This document shows positions 10,451 through 20,359 of a stretch of DNA of 30,585 nt, piece by piece. The notes under the pieces were generated by a model. The model saw only the letters and a program-made list of their open reading frames with translations, was not told where the DNA came from and did no database searches. The stretch is from Gymnopus androsaceus JB14. Its lineage: Eukaryota; Basidiomycota; Agaricomycetes; Agaricales; Omphalotaceae. The position numbers and the translations under genes are program-made. The stretch is taken from the NCBI GenBank assembly GCA_009733575.1, contig ML769926.1:1-30585 (forward strand), read 5' to 3'. Each line of letters begins with the position of its first letter. The first letter of the stretch is position 1.

Positions 10451-10676
10451 GGTATATGGATGGAGAATGTTCAGCACGTGACTAAATTAAATTTCTGTTG
10501 CTTCAAAGTTTGATATTGATATGTTTGCACTATGGTTAGCGCCTGCTCAAGGTCAAATGTAAACAAAGGAAATACTGCAGTTTTTCCTACATAGTATATT
10601 GAATCTGTACTACTTAGCCTGGGTACTATGCTTAGCCTGAACTTGAACTTGGAATGAATGTGCCAGGAGTCTTGAA

Positions 10677-10985
10677 TGTTGGAATTTACAGAAAATCTAT
10701 TTTAACCCACATTACAACATACTTATGAATATATGATATCACAGGAGCTATTTGCACATACACTTACAGTATCCATGCATATACTCACAGTAGCCACTTT
10801 ACTGTATACATAGTGGCCACAGTATTCACATAGTACCCACTTTCCCGATATGTTTACTGTGACGTAGTCATTCTTACAAGTATAAATACAGTATGTAGAT
10901 ACTCATGTACCTTACCTGTTTGCCTCAGGGCCCAGTCAAGGTCAAACGTACATAATCATTATAACTCCATTTCTTATTTCTAACA
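10677..10985. repeat. 5' LTR of the short LTR element
   Basis: 309 bp with TG...CA termini, direct repeat of 11810-12122. It differs from its partner by scattered transitions and small indels (for example GACGTAGTC here against AACATAGTC there). Confidence 0.9.
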
Positions 10986-11263
10986 CAAATGGGTTCCTGC
11001 ATAGCTGGGGCAGTGTATAATTCAGCAGATTGTGCATGCTTGTCAATGCAGCACAAATTCATCATTTTTCCATCCACGATCCAACATATCATCATCATTC
11101 CCCAGTCGCACTCCAGACATTCATCATTTATTGCTGTCACGGAATGCAGTAATTTTTGTGACACTCATAAATTCATTCATTGATCAAACCTTATTTTTCT
11201 ATTCCAACATTGGACACATGATAGTTGACATCACGGTCAATTCTATCCCACATTATGGAAACT

Positions 11264-11326
11264 CTCACCATCATCATCATCACCATCACCATCATCATCA
11301 TCACTATCACCATCATCATCATCATC

Positions 11327-11382
<56 letters not shown>

Positions 11383-11402
11383 CATCACCATCATCATCAT
11401 AT
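11264..11402. repeat. CAT/ATC trinucleotide microsatellite
   Basis: About 139 bp of ATC/CAT units with CAC interruptions inside the short LTR element. It produces long open frames of poly-His, poly-Ile or poly-Met that are not genes. Confidence 0.95.
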
Positions 11403-11809
11403 CCTTGCCTAGTTTAGACTCTGCATGTGTTGCGAGTCATGTGAAGTGCTGAGTGCACTTATGATTGGTTGTGCTGCGAGCAAACCATTGTTTAGAGCTG
11501 AGTGCTCTATATTTGATGCCAGTGTTGCATCATGGAAGGTTGGATACCTTCTGGTGTGCAGGATAATTGATTGGATCGGTTGAACTGCTGTCAAAATCCC
11601 TATTTCATCATCTTCATGTCAAAGTGGTAATTTGGAATGGAGTTTAGGCCCACAAATTCACAGAGGGATTGTTATCAGGGATATGCATTTGTATATGCAG
11701 GTTAGGTTGAGGGACAAGGTTGGAACATATTTTATTGCAGCATATAATTAAGGTATTATTGGCAAACACTTCGCTGCATCTATAGGATTTGCAAAGGTTT
11801 GAGGGGAAG

Positions 11810-12122
11810 TGTTGGAATTTACAGAAAATCTATTTTAACTCACATTACAACATACTTATGAATATATGATATCACAGGAGATATTTGTGCATACACTTAC
11901 AGTATCCATGCATATACTCACAGTAGCCATTTTACTGTATGCATAGTAGCCACAGATATTCACATAGTACCCACTTTCCCGATATGTTTTTTCACAACAT
12001 AGTCATTCTTACAAGTATAAATACAGTATGTAGATACTCATGTACCTTACCCGTTTGCCTCAGGGCCCAGTTGAGGTCAAACAGTTACACAATCATTATA
12101 ACTCCATTTCTTATTTCTAACA
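11810..12122. repeat. 3' LTR of the short LTR element
   Basis: 313 bp with TG...CA termini, preceded by the polypurine tract and followed by the TTGAA target duplication. Confidence 0.9.
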
Positions 12123-12127
12123 TTGAA

Positions 12128-12591
12128 AGTTGACACCAGCAGCTTAAGATATCGATCTTGCTACAGTGAGTTTGACAAGAGTTTCACTGATCATCTTGGT
12201 CTATGATGTGTATTCATCTGCACATAAAGCTCCAGGCTGGGTGTCCAAGTCCTTCTTCTATGTTGTCTGCAGCTCAATCTGGAAACTCACACTGTCTAGT
12301 ACAGCTACATCCAAAGCTCGCTTGCTCACAACCTCGAGTGGTCTATGGCACACTAGATAAAATACATATAAAAATACCATACCATAAGGAGTAAATTTTG
12401 AGAGGGTTATTTTTCCAGTTATATTGCTTAAGTAGAGCCTCAAAATTTCAAATCATTTAGGTTACTATAGGGTAAAGGTTACTCAGCCACCCCCTACCAC
12501 TCGGCCATTCACAGAATATAAATTGTAATATCTGCATGGGTGCTCTTTAATGAATTGCAAGTTGTTGCATACCTTCACTGAGACCACGTAC
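12128..12591. other. intergenic, nothing recognised
   Basis: Sequence between the short LTR element and the KDZ exon. On the minus strand the KDZ exon's donor opens an intron into this stretch, but no continuation of the transposase can be found in it. The rest of the transposase is therefore missing here. Confidence 0.4.
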
Positions 12592-13152
12592 CAAAAACAT
12601 CCACCACATCAACCCATAGCGATGGCTTATCACACAGAGGCAAGACCTCTCCCGTTGTCTTCTTGATGCACCAGTCCATGTAGGCGTCAACCATACCCTC
12701 CCTCTGCTCCTCCCAGCTCTTGTTGCTTGCGTCCGTGTGCTGCCGTTTAGTCCGAAAGTCACGATACTCCACTCAAACCTTCTGGGCTGTCTTTTCAACC
12801 TCAGTATCTTCCTCCTCTACCTCCTCCTCATCACCATCAGAAGCTCGCCATAAGGTGCAGCGTAGGGCATTGGCTCATCCGTGCGAGCAGGAGGATATTC
12901 CTGAGCCGCAGCTACTTCAGGAAGATCATATGCGAGCACTCGGACCTCTGCAGCTGCACCTTTTTCCTGCATCTTCTGAACTTGCGAGTGGCAAAAAGAG
13001 CTTGTGCCCCGAGAGCCAGATTTTCGCTGAGAATTTGCATCTCCTTGCAATCCGTGGGCGGGAACACGCTGTCTCCGGCTAGAGCTAACGCTTGAACGTT
13101 TAGAGGCCTGCAACGCCTGCACGCGGCGGTTAAAACGAGATGTATTGGACAT
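12592..13152 (-). pseudogene. KDZ-family transposase, N-terminal exon only, broken
   Basis: The minus-strand frame starts at ATG 13152 with a basic, Ser-rich N-terminus (MSNTSRFNRRVQALQASKR). It continues through an acidic stretch (DGDEEEVEEEDTEVEK) into NKSWEEQREGMVDAYMDW and PSLWVDVVDVFG. The 'W..Q...M.DAYMDW' block followed after about 15-25 residues by 'VDVVD' is the pattern at the start of Agaricomycete Kyakuja-Dileera-Zisupton transposases, upstream of their CxC cysteine cluster. A frameshift near 12820-12865 and a TGA at 12775-12773 interrupt it, and the exon ends at a good GTACGT donor (12591). The catalytic domain is absent. It lies head-to-head with the Tet-like gene, 126 bp apart. 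The family call is from pattern memory. Confidence 0.6.
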
Positions 13153-13278
13153 GATGGTGAGCTGGGTTGAGTTGAGCTTGAAGTTGAGAGCTCATTGCGC
13201 TCATGTGATTTTAAGCACCTGTAGGTATTAAAAGGCACCCATCTCACCCTCTTCCTCTTCTACCGTTAGCGTTCTCGT
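13153..13278. promoter_or_regulatory. divergent intergenic region between the KDZ relic and the Tet-like gene
   Basis: Only 126 bp separate the two start codons, so any promoter must be shared or overlap the 5' coding ends. No specific motif is identified. Confidence 0.3.
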
Positions 13279-15072
13279 ATGAAGCGCAAGATAGGTCAAA
13301 ATTACGACAAGGCTCTTGAGGGCCAATTATCTTCCGGCTGTAAGTCTTTTTTTTAATATCTCTGGCACTTTGTTTGCTTGCACCACTGCGCCACCACGCT
13401 GCTCTGCTCTGGTTGCACGCAGCAGTCCTTCCACCCCGACCCTGGGGATGTAGGCTGCTTTCTTGCTGCCCTCTGCCGCGCCTTTTTCCAGAAAGCCATC
13501 TCATCTCATCTATCTATCTTCTGTGGCGCTAACTTGCTTCTTTCTAGACGGCTTCCGCACTCTCCGCAGTGGGCGAGAGTTCAGCCCAGCTACCAGAGCT
13601 CCGGATATTGTGCTTATGAGCTTCAGCGCCTCCTGCTTGCTCAGCGGCGGCCTCTTGAGGCAGGAGCTGCAATTCTCCCAGGCTGAAAGCGATGAGGTAG
13701 TCCCCTTCAAAACCTATAGGCGTCTCCCCCATAAGCAGCAGCAACTTCAGAAGCTGACCAGCCATAATCCGCTCTCCTCCCTTCTTGCCCACCCACTTCC
13801 TATAGATGAGCTCCTTGCTCCGCCGTCGCAGCCTTGCAAGCGTGCATGTGCATCCGCACCTGCTACACTTAGTCTCACTGGTCTCCAGCGCCAGAAGGCC
13901 ATCTATCATGAGCGGCGCCGTGCAGCTCGAAGGGCCACCCAGGACGCTTCTGGGGATCACGTCAAGGCCTTAGTTCGCAGGAGAATTGCTGAGGCTGACG
14001 TTGTCAAAGTTTTGCTGCCTATGAACACTTTGTGGAATGCGTGGAGTGGAAGGAGGCTCACACCCAGTGGCGCCAAGGTTGTCTCTAGTCACGAGGTGTT
14101 TCAGCTGTCAGGGCTGAAGCTGATGGAGTGGGACGGCAGGTATGCTCTAGGCTTATTCTATCTGTGGGCTCGCTAACTGCCTGCCTTAGCAATTTGGTGG
14201 TCGTTCGAACTGAGCAGGCGCACAGGTTGATGGTGCTGCTTGCTCGACCTCGCGGCGCTGATTGGCTTCGAAACGCTGCCAAAGTGAATGCTACGCTAGA
14301 GGCTCTCTGTCATCACGCTTGCATCCCACCCTCTCATAAGCCCAACCGTCGGGGTGGCTACGTGACGCTTCCTGCAGGCTGCGGGTTTGGAGGAGGACGG
14401 ACCTGCCCAGGGAGCTATGCCAACACAGCGCACAATGCTCCTCTGGTTCAGGCTGTTCTAGACAACCCAGCCGTCCAGTGGGTAGCTCGCTATGTCAATG
14501 GTGGGTGTTTCTTGCTTTTATCTACAGCTCAAGTTAGCTTACTTGGGCATATTTTAGCAGGCCTTCAAGCATACTTCCCCAAGCTACATCTCTTCTATTG
14601 CAACCTGCTTGCATGCATTCTGGGCAATAATCCGGAAATCGCTCAGATGTTTGAAGGCTGCTGCTATGGCGCCTGCCATCTGAACCTTCACAACGCTTCC
14701 ACCATGGACCATGAAGATTGGTACAACATACTTTTTGGAATGTGCGCTGTCTACTCCTCAGGTCATTTTGACCACACTTGCAGCGGCCATTTCATTGCCT
14801 GGAGCCTTGGTGTTGTCACCCAGTTCCTTCCAGCCTGTGCGCTGTATGTCCCGTCTGCATGTGTTACGCATGCTAATACGCCGATTGCTGGCCATGAGAC
14901 GCGCTCTTCTATTGCGTTCTTCATGTCTGCTGGCCTGGCTCGCTGGTATCAGAATGGATACATGTCCGACAAGGAGTATAAGGAAAGAGCTAGCGTGGAA
15001 CAGGTGCAGGTGTGGAATGCAAGTCGAGCCAAGCTTTGGGAGGTCGGGCTAGAGCTCTTACAATGTGACTAG
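13279..15072 (+). CDS. Tet/JBP-like 2OG-Fe(II) oxygenase
   Basis: Exons 13279-13339, 13548-14139, 14190-14500 and 14561-15072 give 491 residues with matching phases. Introns are 208, 50 and 60 nt; the last is in frame, and an acceptor 3 nt earlier is possible. The N-terminal half is basic and low-complexity (HERRRAARRATQD). The C-terminal catalytic part shows the metal and co-substrate ligands of this superfamily: H372-E-D374 in TMDHEDWYN, the distal H425 in CVTHANTP, and R436 in GHETRSS, about 11 residues later, for 2-oxoglutarate. GCGFGGGR and LQAYFPKLHLFYCN also fit fungal Tet-like proteins. Known relatives oxidise 5-methylcytosine in DNA, so a nuclear role is inferred. Reading frame and ligands are intact. 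The long first intron and the start are the weakest parts of the model. Confidence 0.8.
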
Positions 15073-15486
15073 GTAGCCTTCAGTATGTATACATGCAATG
15101 TACATAATGTTTTCTGGCATAGTAGTCCAACATGAGTGCATTTTTTGACGTTCAATCTCAAAGTACATTTACATGACGAAGTCATAAAACAAGCTTTTGC
15201 AGTGTATTTTGCCCACCATGGCCTCTGTTGTCAATAAGAAAATCTATATTTAATATATGTTGTTTATCTACTTAGTTTCTACAAGTATTACTATCAATAA
15301 TGAGCAGGAAACGCAACATAGCGTCTTCCAGTAAATCTAAAAAGAAATTGCTCAGATCACAAAACAATTAGCGAACATGCATGCGTTTCCCACAGGCTTA
15401 CTTACCCCATCTTCACTCTTACTTTGTGCATCTCTCAGCACAACGCTACTCTCTTGCCTACCAACTCACTCCAAACCACTCTTGCA
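15073..15486. other. intergenic, 3' flank of the Tet-like gene and 5' flank of the next gene
   Basis: A+T-rich. A 23-codon frame starts at ATG 15300 (MSRKRNIASSSKSKKK) and could be an upstream frame or an alternative first exon of the following basic protein. I do not treat it as a gene. Confidence 0.3.
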
Positions 15487-16185
15487 ATGCCTCGCTTGCG
15501 TACAGATTCCGCCATCCGAAAATCTGAGCAATCCAAGGAGGCCAAAGAGGATATTCGTCTCCGTAAGGCCAGGCGCGCTAGTAAGTGTTACAGGCTCAAG
15601 TACGTGCATTTTTACCTGCCTCAGAGCCATAATGCTAGGCTAGTACACTTTCAGTCAACCTAATAAACACTTCACCATGTTTAGGAACAAAGAGACTTTG
15701 AATGAGGGAGCCAAAAACCGCATGAGCAAGTAGGTGACTTTTACATCTAGTGCGCTCTGTTATAAACTTTTTGTCATATATCTTCCTATCTATTGTATCA
15801 TATGTATATCTTTCTAATGCCTATTCTACGTAGGGGCCGAGCTGAGATGAATGAGGAGGAGAATGAAGCGTTCAAGGAGCGTAGGAGGGCCACGGCGAAA
15901 AAGCACTATTTGAAGTGCGTATTCAAAATCCCTTGTTACCGCAGATTCTTAGCTTGTTTGTCCCGCAGAAATCGAGAGGCCATTCTGAAGAAAGCCGATT
16001 CCAAACGTTGGCGGTGGGTTCTGCAACATTCAGATAATCTATGTGCGCTGAATCCTAGACTTAGTGCATTCGTCAAGATTCACGGAGAAGTGGGTTGGTG
16101 GACTTATCGTCCTTGCAAGGCAAAGTTGCGTGTCGGCCTTCAGGGCGAGGCGGGTAGCCAAGAGGATGGCGTTGTGGAGGGTTAA
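15487..16185 (+). CDS. small basic protein made of repeated exon modules
   Basis: Exons 15487-15599, 15685-15729, 15834-15914 and 15969-16185 give 151 residues. All three introns fall in phase 2 inside a Lys codon (AA|G or AA|A). Each exon border carries the same type of Arg/Lys-rich helix: KCYRLK then NKETLNEGAKNRMSK, GRAEMNEEENEAFKERRRA, KKHYLK then NREAILKKADSKRWRW. This 'Y..KNRE.L..KA..R' module repeats across exons in many Agaricomycete hypothetical proteins and suggests a charged coiled helix, perhaps nucleic-acid binding (inference). The C-terminal part (VKIHGEVGWWTYRP) is not recognised. It lies 414 bp downstream of the Tet-like gene in the same direction. Confidence 0.65.
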
Positions 16186-16416
16186 GACGATTAGCAGTGA
16201 CCTTTGAGGCAGACAGCGTTTTGTCGGATTAGCTGCATAGTTTTTAATTCCTCAAATATCAAGTCAATTTATTTGCTCCGTTCAATGTCCATACATTTCG
16301 TTTCGTTTCGTTTGACCAAGAAAAAATGCATTGATTTTGAGAATACCAACTACTTGTATATAGTGTTTGTAGATTTTAATGAACGTTCAAATTTCGATAA
16401 TATTGTCAAAGCTACA

Positions 16417-17524
16417 TTAGAAGTGGCGGCGAGGACTGTTCGCAGGAAAGACTTCGACGTGGCCAGTGGCCTTCCATTGTCTGAACTGAGCATCTCCTTG
16501 TGCTCGGGTTCCGTTGCCAGCCATGACAACGCTGCCACGCCAGGCGAGACCTTCAATAAGGAAAGCAAGCCTAGCAAAACAAAAACACCGTCAGACAAGG
16601 CGTTGGTACAGTAGCGGCCTGCTCACCTCTTTGTGTAGACACCTGGCAGGGCGCCTTTGATGACGAACAGGACCTCGTCAGAAGAAGGCTCGTCTCGGAG
16701 GATATCAAGGACACCAGATTCCAGGCACTCGTCATAATACATGCGAGCCTTGTTGGCGTTGGAGAACTTCTTCGATAGTCTATGCTCGTAGCCATCGCAG
16801 AGACAGTCGGGGCCATAGTCATCCGCCCGACTTTTCCAGCTGTCAAAAATGCCCTGCATACCTCCCCTGCCATGATAAACGACATAGTAAGAGTTGGTGA
16901 TTGTCTTTGTAGGAGATAGGACGAGTTTTTTGGGGGAGGGGGTAGGCAATGCTGCAAAAAGATCAACGCAACCGCCGGACACAATGGGAAGAGCAGCGGG
17001 AGGTCCTGCGGTTCGACAAGCCTTTGCAGGAGTGTTAGGAGGCGTGAACGTTCCTGCCAGTCCTTCTGCAGTGGCGTTTAGAAGAGACCTTGTCGCAGAA
17101 GGAAGAATAAGCTCACTGATAGACTCGCTGGCCTTGCCATACGCTTCTTCAAGATCTTCTTCAGCATCTTGAAGCATGTACTGGGCCCTGGCTCGAGCTT
17201 TCTTGAGCTCCTGCAAAGCTAAGATGAAAAATTAGCGGTCTGAGTGAAGCTAGAAGTCGAAGAATCTCACCAGAGGTATGCTTGCTGACTTCCTCTAGCT
17301 GCTGGACTTGTTCAACGTGCTCCTGGTGAGTTACTCGAGCTGGACTCTTGACCTCTTCTTCGTATGCCTGCTTGATTGCTGCGTTGCAACGGGCTCGAGC
17401 TTCGGCGGAGGTTTTTTGAGTGGGAGTTGAAGGTAAGCCTAAGACCACATGTCAGTTAAGTTGACGTTGATGATATCATGGAAAGACAAAATATGATCGT
17501 TTGATGAAAAGTCTTACCAGTCAT
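16417..17524 (-). CDS. protein with two viroplasmin/RNase H1 N-terminal-like domains
   Basis: Exons on the minus strand are 17524-17518, 17438-17271, 17218-16627 and 16570-16417, giving 306 residues. Introns are 79, 52 and 56 nt and all phases match. Residues about 15-90 are charged and coiled-coil-like (EEVSKHTS, KKARARAQYMLQDAEED). Residues 169-225 read YYVVYHGRGG...GIFDSW...KKFSNANKARMYYDEC, the pattern of the caulimovirus-viroplasmin/RNase H1 N-terminal fold (aromatic start, 'GI(Y/F)..W', 'KKF', then 'A..(Y/F)'), which binds RNA-DNA hybrids in RNase H1. Residues about 240-300 repeat it in weaker form: LFVIKGALPGVYTKR, then LAWRGS and GHVEVF. No catalytic RNase H domain follows. The gene is divergent from the next one. 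Confidence 0.7.
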
Positions 17525-17795
17525 TTTGATCAACAACGTCGACGAGTGTTTCAACAGGCGTGCTCACTGGGCTAAGCGGTGAGGAAAAGTGAGCAGGATG
17601 GTGGTTCAAGTTCAACGTGTGGCAAGGTACGTAAACTCCGCTTCTCTGACTTCACCTGTGGCTGACTAGCAGCTGTATAGCTGCGATGCTTCTCTTCGCT
17701 CGGTGGCGGTTTATTTGCCAGGCTTCATTCTTTTATTCTCAATTTTTTCGACGGCTTCTCTCTGCTTTGCGGAATCTCTGAAATCTGTGGATACA
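17525..17795. promoter_or_regulatory. divergent intergenic region, 271 bp
   Basis: Lies between the start codons of the viroplasmin-like gene (-) and the long multi-exon gene (+) and presumably holds both promoters. An ATG at 17599 followed by a GTACGT donor at 17628 could be an alternative first exon of the plus-strand gene. No specific site is identified. Confidence 0.35.
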
Positions 17796-20359
17796 ATGGA
17801 CGACACACCGATAGGACCCATGATCGCAATTCCGCACAGTGACATGGTTGATGCCAGTCAGATTCATTGCCAGGAGCTTGAGAATAACGCTGCTTTGAAC
17901 AAAGTCTCAACTCAGACTGCTGCAGCTATAGGTATGTCTACTTTTTTTTTGGTTTTTTTCATGCTTCAGTCCGTCGATCTTGAATGTTAACCTTATATTT
18001 TCTTAGCTTTATGCGCGCCTCAGTCTACGTCAAAGCCAAATTATCAACCTTCATGCAGCACTGGGCTTTTTGCCAGAGGTGATGAAAACAACGCCGCTGT
18101 CGCTTTACCTTCAAGGGCCTGCACAGCAACATCTGCAGCTGCGTGTGTGGTGCTTACCAACATTACCAACACCTCGAACTCTTCTAATGGCCCCTCCTCC
18201 AGGCCGTCCGATGCTGGAAGTGTTGCTGCAGCTGACGATGCTGCTGGGAGGATTCCTGCAGCTCAAAACGATAATGCTGCCAACGCTGCCTCATATACTT
18301 CTTCTGCTCCTGATTGTGGTCAACCTGACACTCCCACTGGTCCCGCCGTAGGCGACAGTGTTCCTGGTAATGCTGCAAATACAGGTGGCAGTGCATCGAC
18401 TGGGACCTCTTTGTTGAATCGCGGTGTTTCTGACTCGGAGGTGGCTGGCCAACGTTCTTCGGCCATTGCTGCTGAAGCTGTTGATGGCTCTTTGACTGGG
18501 GCCTCTCCATCAAACGGTGGTGCTTCTGACGCTGAGGTGGCTGGCAAACATTCTTTGTCCAAAGCTGCTGAGGCTGTTGATGGCTCTGGTGATGCTTCTT
18601 TGCTGCCTAGGAAGAAGAAAAGGTCGGAGATGGGCATAGAAGAGCGTAGGATCATGAGGCAAGCTGCTCAGGATCACTCGGAGAAGCTTAGTGCCGATGT
18701 TGCCAAGCTTTTGGAGGAGCAAGAAGAGCTCTTCGCGAAGTATGCAGAGCTTAACGACGTCTCCGTTGACCGTATCAAAAAACTGGCTCACCAACTTCCT
18801 TTGATGAAGCCCCAAAAGAAGGCCAGCGATTATAACGTTTTGGTGTACTTTAAGGGGAAGGAGCTGAACTCTAGTAAGTAGACAGTCTCAAATGATTTTT
18901 GATTTTTCTGACTCTCTGTCTTAGCTCAAGGTAAAGGCTCTCATATTCTGCTGAGGGACCTTCACGATCATGTGAAGAAAGACGACGACCTCCAGGACAT
19001 CTTCAACAATCCTGACGCAATGAAATCCCTTCATCAGAAGTATGATGAGGAGAAGAGTGAGGAGAAGGTCGCTGCTATCTGGGTGAGCAAACGCGCTCAG
19101 GCAAAGAGCGTAGCGGAGAAGATGAACTTGTTCCAACAAGAGGTAAGGCTGTTTTGTTGAGCCTCTGTATTCCACTGACAATTATTTGATTTCATAGGCT
19201 GACTTTTTGTACAAATCGTCGGATGCTAATTCATTTGTCATGGTTGTCCGCGGTTCCTTCAAGTCAACTGTTGTGCCTGCTTTCTATGGTTGTGGTCCCG
19301 CGGATGCCTTCTTTTGACAGTACTTTCATATGGGTGTCCAAGACGTTGTGAACTTGTACGAGAGCTTTGTTGTTACTGCGCAGAAAGGTATTTTTAATTT
19401 TGTTTCGTTTTGTGCTAACAGATGGCTAATTGACTTGCTCCTCTGTAGTTGGGACAAGGAAACTCTACCAAAGTGAGATGGCAAGTGAGATTGTCCATCT
19501 GATCACCCAAGGCCTCTGTAAGTTGTTTAGCGATCTTTCTTCTATTGGGGGCTCTGGCTGACGTTGGGCTGGGTTTTCTAGAGGAAATTACAGGTGTTGT
19601 GAACCTCACAATGAGCTACGTCTCCTTTGCCAAGAATATTGTTGTCCCCTACAAGGTCAATGTTAGGGGCTGGCCTGATGATGTCCCGCGCTCCTATCCT
19701 CAACGTCTCTCAGCTGATCAGACCAAGAGGCTTTATGATGCATGGAATGGGGGTGGAGCACATTGGTACTGTATGACCGCTGCAGAGGCCAAGTCATACG
19801 AGAAGGAGGCAGAGAAAAATGGCGAACTTGAGCCTAGAGTGAGGAAGAAGCGTAGCGATGCAGGCTCGAAACGTGGTCAGCAGGATGACTCTGGCAGCAA
19901 TGACAGCGGGGATGATGAGCTTGCTCATCCAGCCAAGGGGACCAAGCGTAAAAGAGCTGCGCGTGACGATGGCGAGGAAGGGTCTGATGATGAGGAGGAT
20001 GTTTGTCCCTTGAAGAGGAGGTCTGGGGTGACCAGGGTGCCAAGAAGGCAGCAGGAGGTCCTAAGAAGTCGGCGGGTGGGGCTGGAGGGGCTAAGAAGTC
20101 AGCGAGGGGTAGTGGGAAGAAGTCGGCCGGCGGGAACCAGAAGAAGTCACCCGCAGGGGTGAGTAGGAAGGTCGTGGGAGGCAGCAAAAAGTCGACGGAG
20201 GGTGCAGGAGGTAGTAGGAAGTTGGCTGCAAAAAACGGTAAGGGGAAGAAGAAGAGCCAGCGCTTCGTTGTCTCCGACTCGGATGGCTCGGATGAAGGGT
20301 CTGATGGTGGGGAGGATGATGATGAGGATGACGAGGGTGACACCGAGTTCTCAGACTAG
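17796..20359 (+). pseudogene. long multi-exon protein of an Agaricomycete hypothetical family, with lesions
   Basis: Exons 17796-17931, 18007-18873, 18925-19142, 19198-19387, 19449-19517 and about 19582 or 19594-20359; introns are 51-76 nt and in phase. An Ala/Ser/Asn-rich N-terminus contains a tandem repeat of about 33 residues (GVSDSEVAGQRS, GASDAEVAGKHS). Then come a basic patch (LLPRKKKRSEMG), a helical region, VLVYFKGKELNS, a run of charged helices, EIVHLITQGL, NIVVPYKVNVRGWP and a Lys/Gly/acidic tail. 'I..GL..ITG...MSY...IV..y.V...GWP' recurs in many basidiomycete hypothetical proteins. Lesions: TGA at 19315-19317 inside the fourth exon; TAG formed across the fifth intron unless an acceptor 12 nt later is used; and a frame change near 20001 that needs a very short intron (35-44 nt) or a frameshift. 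The function is unknown. Confidence 0.6.
18415..18600 (+). repeat. tandem coding repeat, two units of about 100 bp
   Basis: Two adjacent units inside the second exon of the long gene, each encoding 'NxGxSD(S/A)EVAG(Q/K)...AAEAVDGS'. They probably arose by local duplication of low-complexity coding sequence. Confidence 0.7.

Larger units (their letters stand above)
9013..10615 (+). repeat. segmental duplicate of about 310-1290
   Basis: Homology to the first RBR locus covers the exons, their introns, the 3' flank (for example GGCTCAATTAGGCAATGGTA at about 9859) and the 3' end of the minus-strand gene (TGCAGTTTTTCC and CATAGTATATTGAATCTGTA at about 10578 and 10592). It is in the same orientation about 8.7 kb away. 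The duplicate is longer because of the MITE at 9903-10450. Its 5' limit lies near the exon start at 9013. Confidence 0.8.
10677..12122. mobile_element. short non-autonomous LTR retrotransposon (TRIM-like), complete, 1446 bp
   Basis: Two direct LTRs (309 and 313 bp), each starting TGTTGGAATT and ending CTAACA, enclose 824 bp. The 5-bp target duplication TTGAA is present at both ends (10672-10676 and 12123-12127). A purine run, GAGGGGAAG (11801-11809), sits immediately before the 3' LTR as a polypurine tract. No gag or pol is present, so movement would need a partner element. A primer-binding site next to the 5' LTR (CAAATGGGTTCC...) does not match a tRNA that I can name. The interior contains a long CAT/ATC microsatellite. 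Confidence 0.9.

Noticed and set aside
11032..11412. Long open frames of poly-His, poly-Ile and poly-Met on both strands
   Set aside because: They arise from the CAT/ATC microsatellite within the short LTR element. No domain and no splice context.
12258..12443. Continuation of the KDZ transposase on the minus strand
   Set aside because: The frame has no resemblance to the region expected after the first exon and no acceptor in phase.
16204..16614. 136-codon plus-strand frame downstream of the basic protein gene
   Set aside because: Its second half is antisense to the fourth exon of the viroplasmin-like gene, which is better supported by splice sites and domain pattern.
18070..18655. Several alternative frames in both directions over the Ala/Ser-rich exon
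   Set aside because: Low-complexity GC-rich coding leaves all frames open. Only the frame that fits both neighbouring splice sites was kept.
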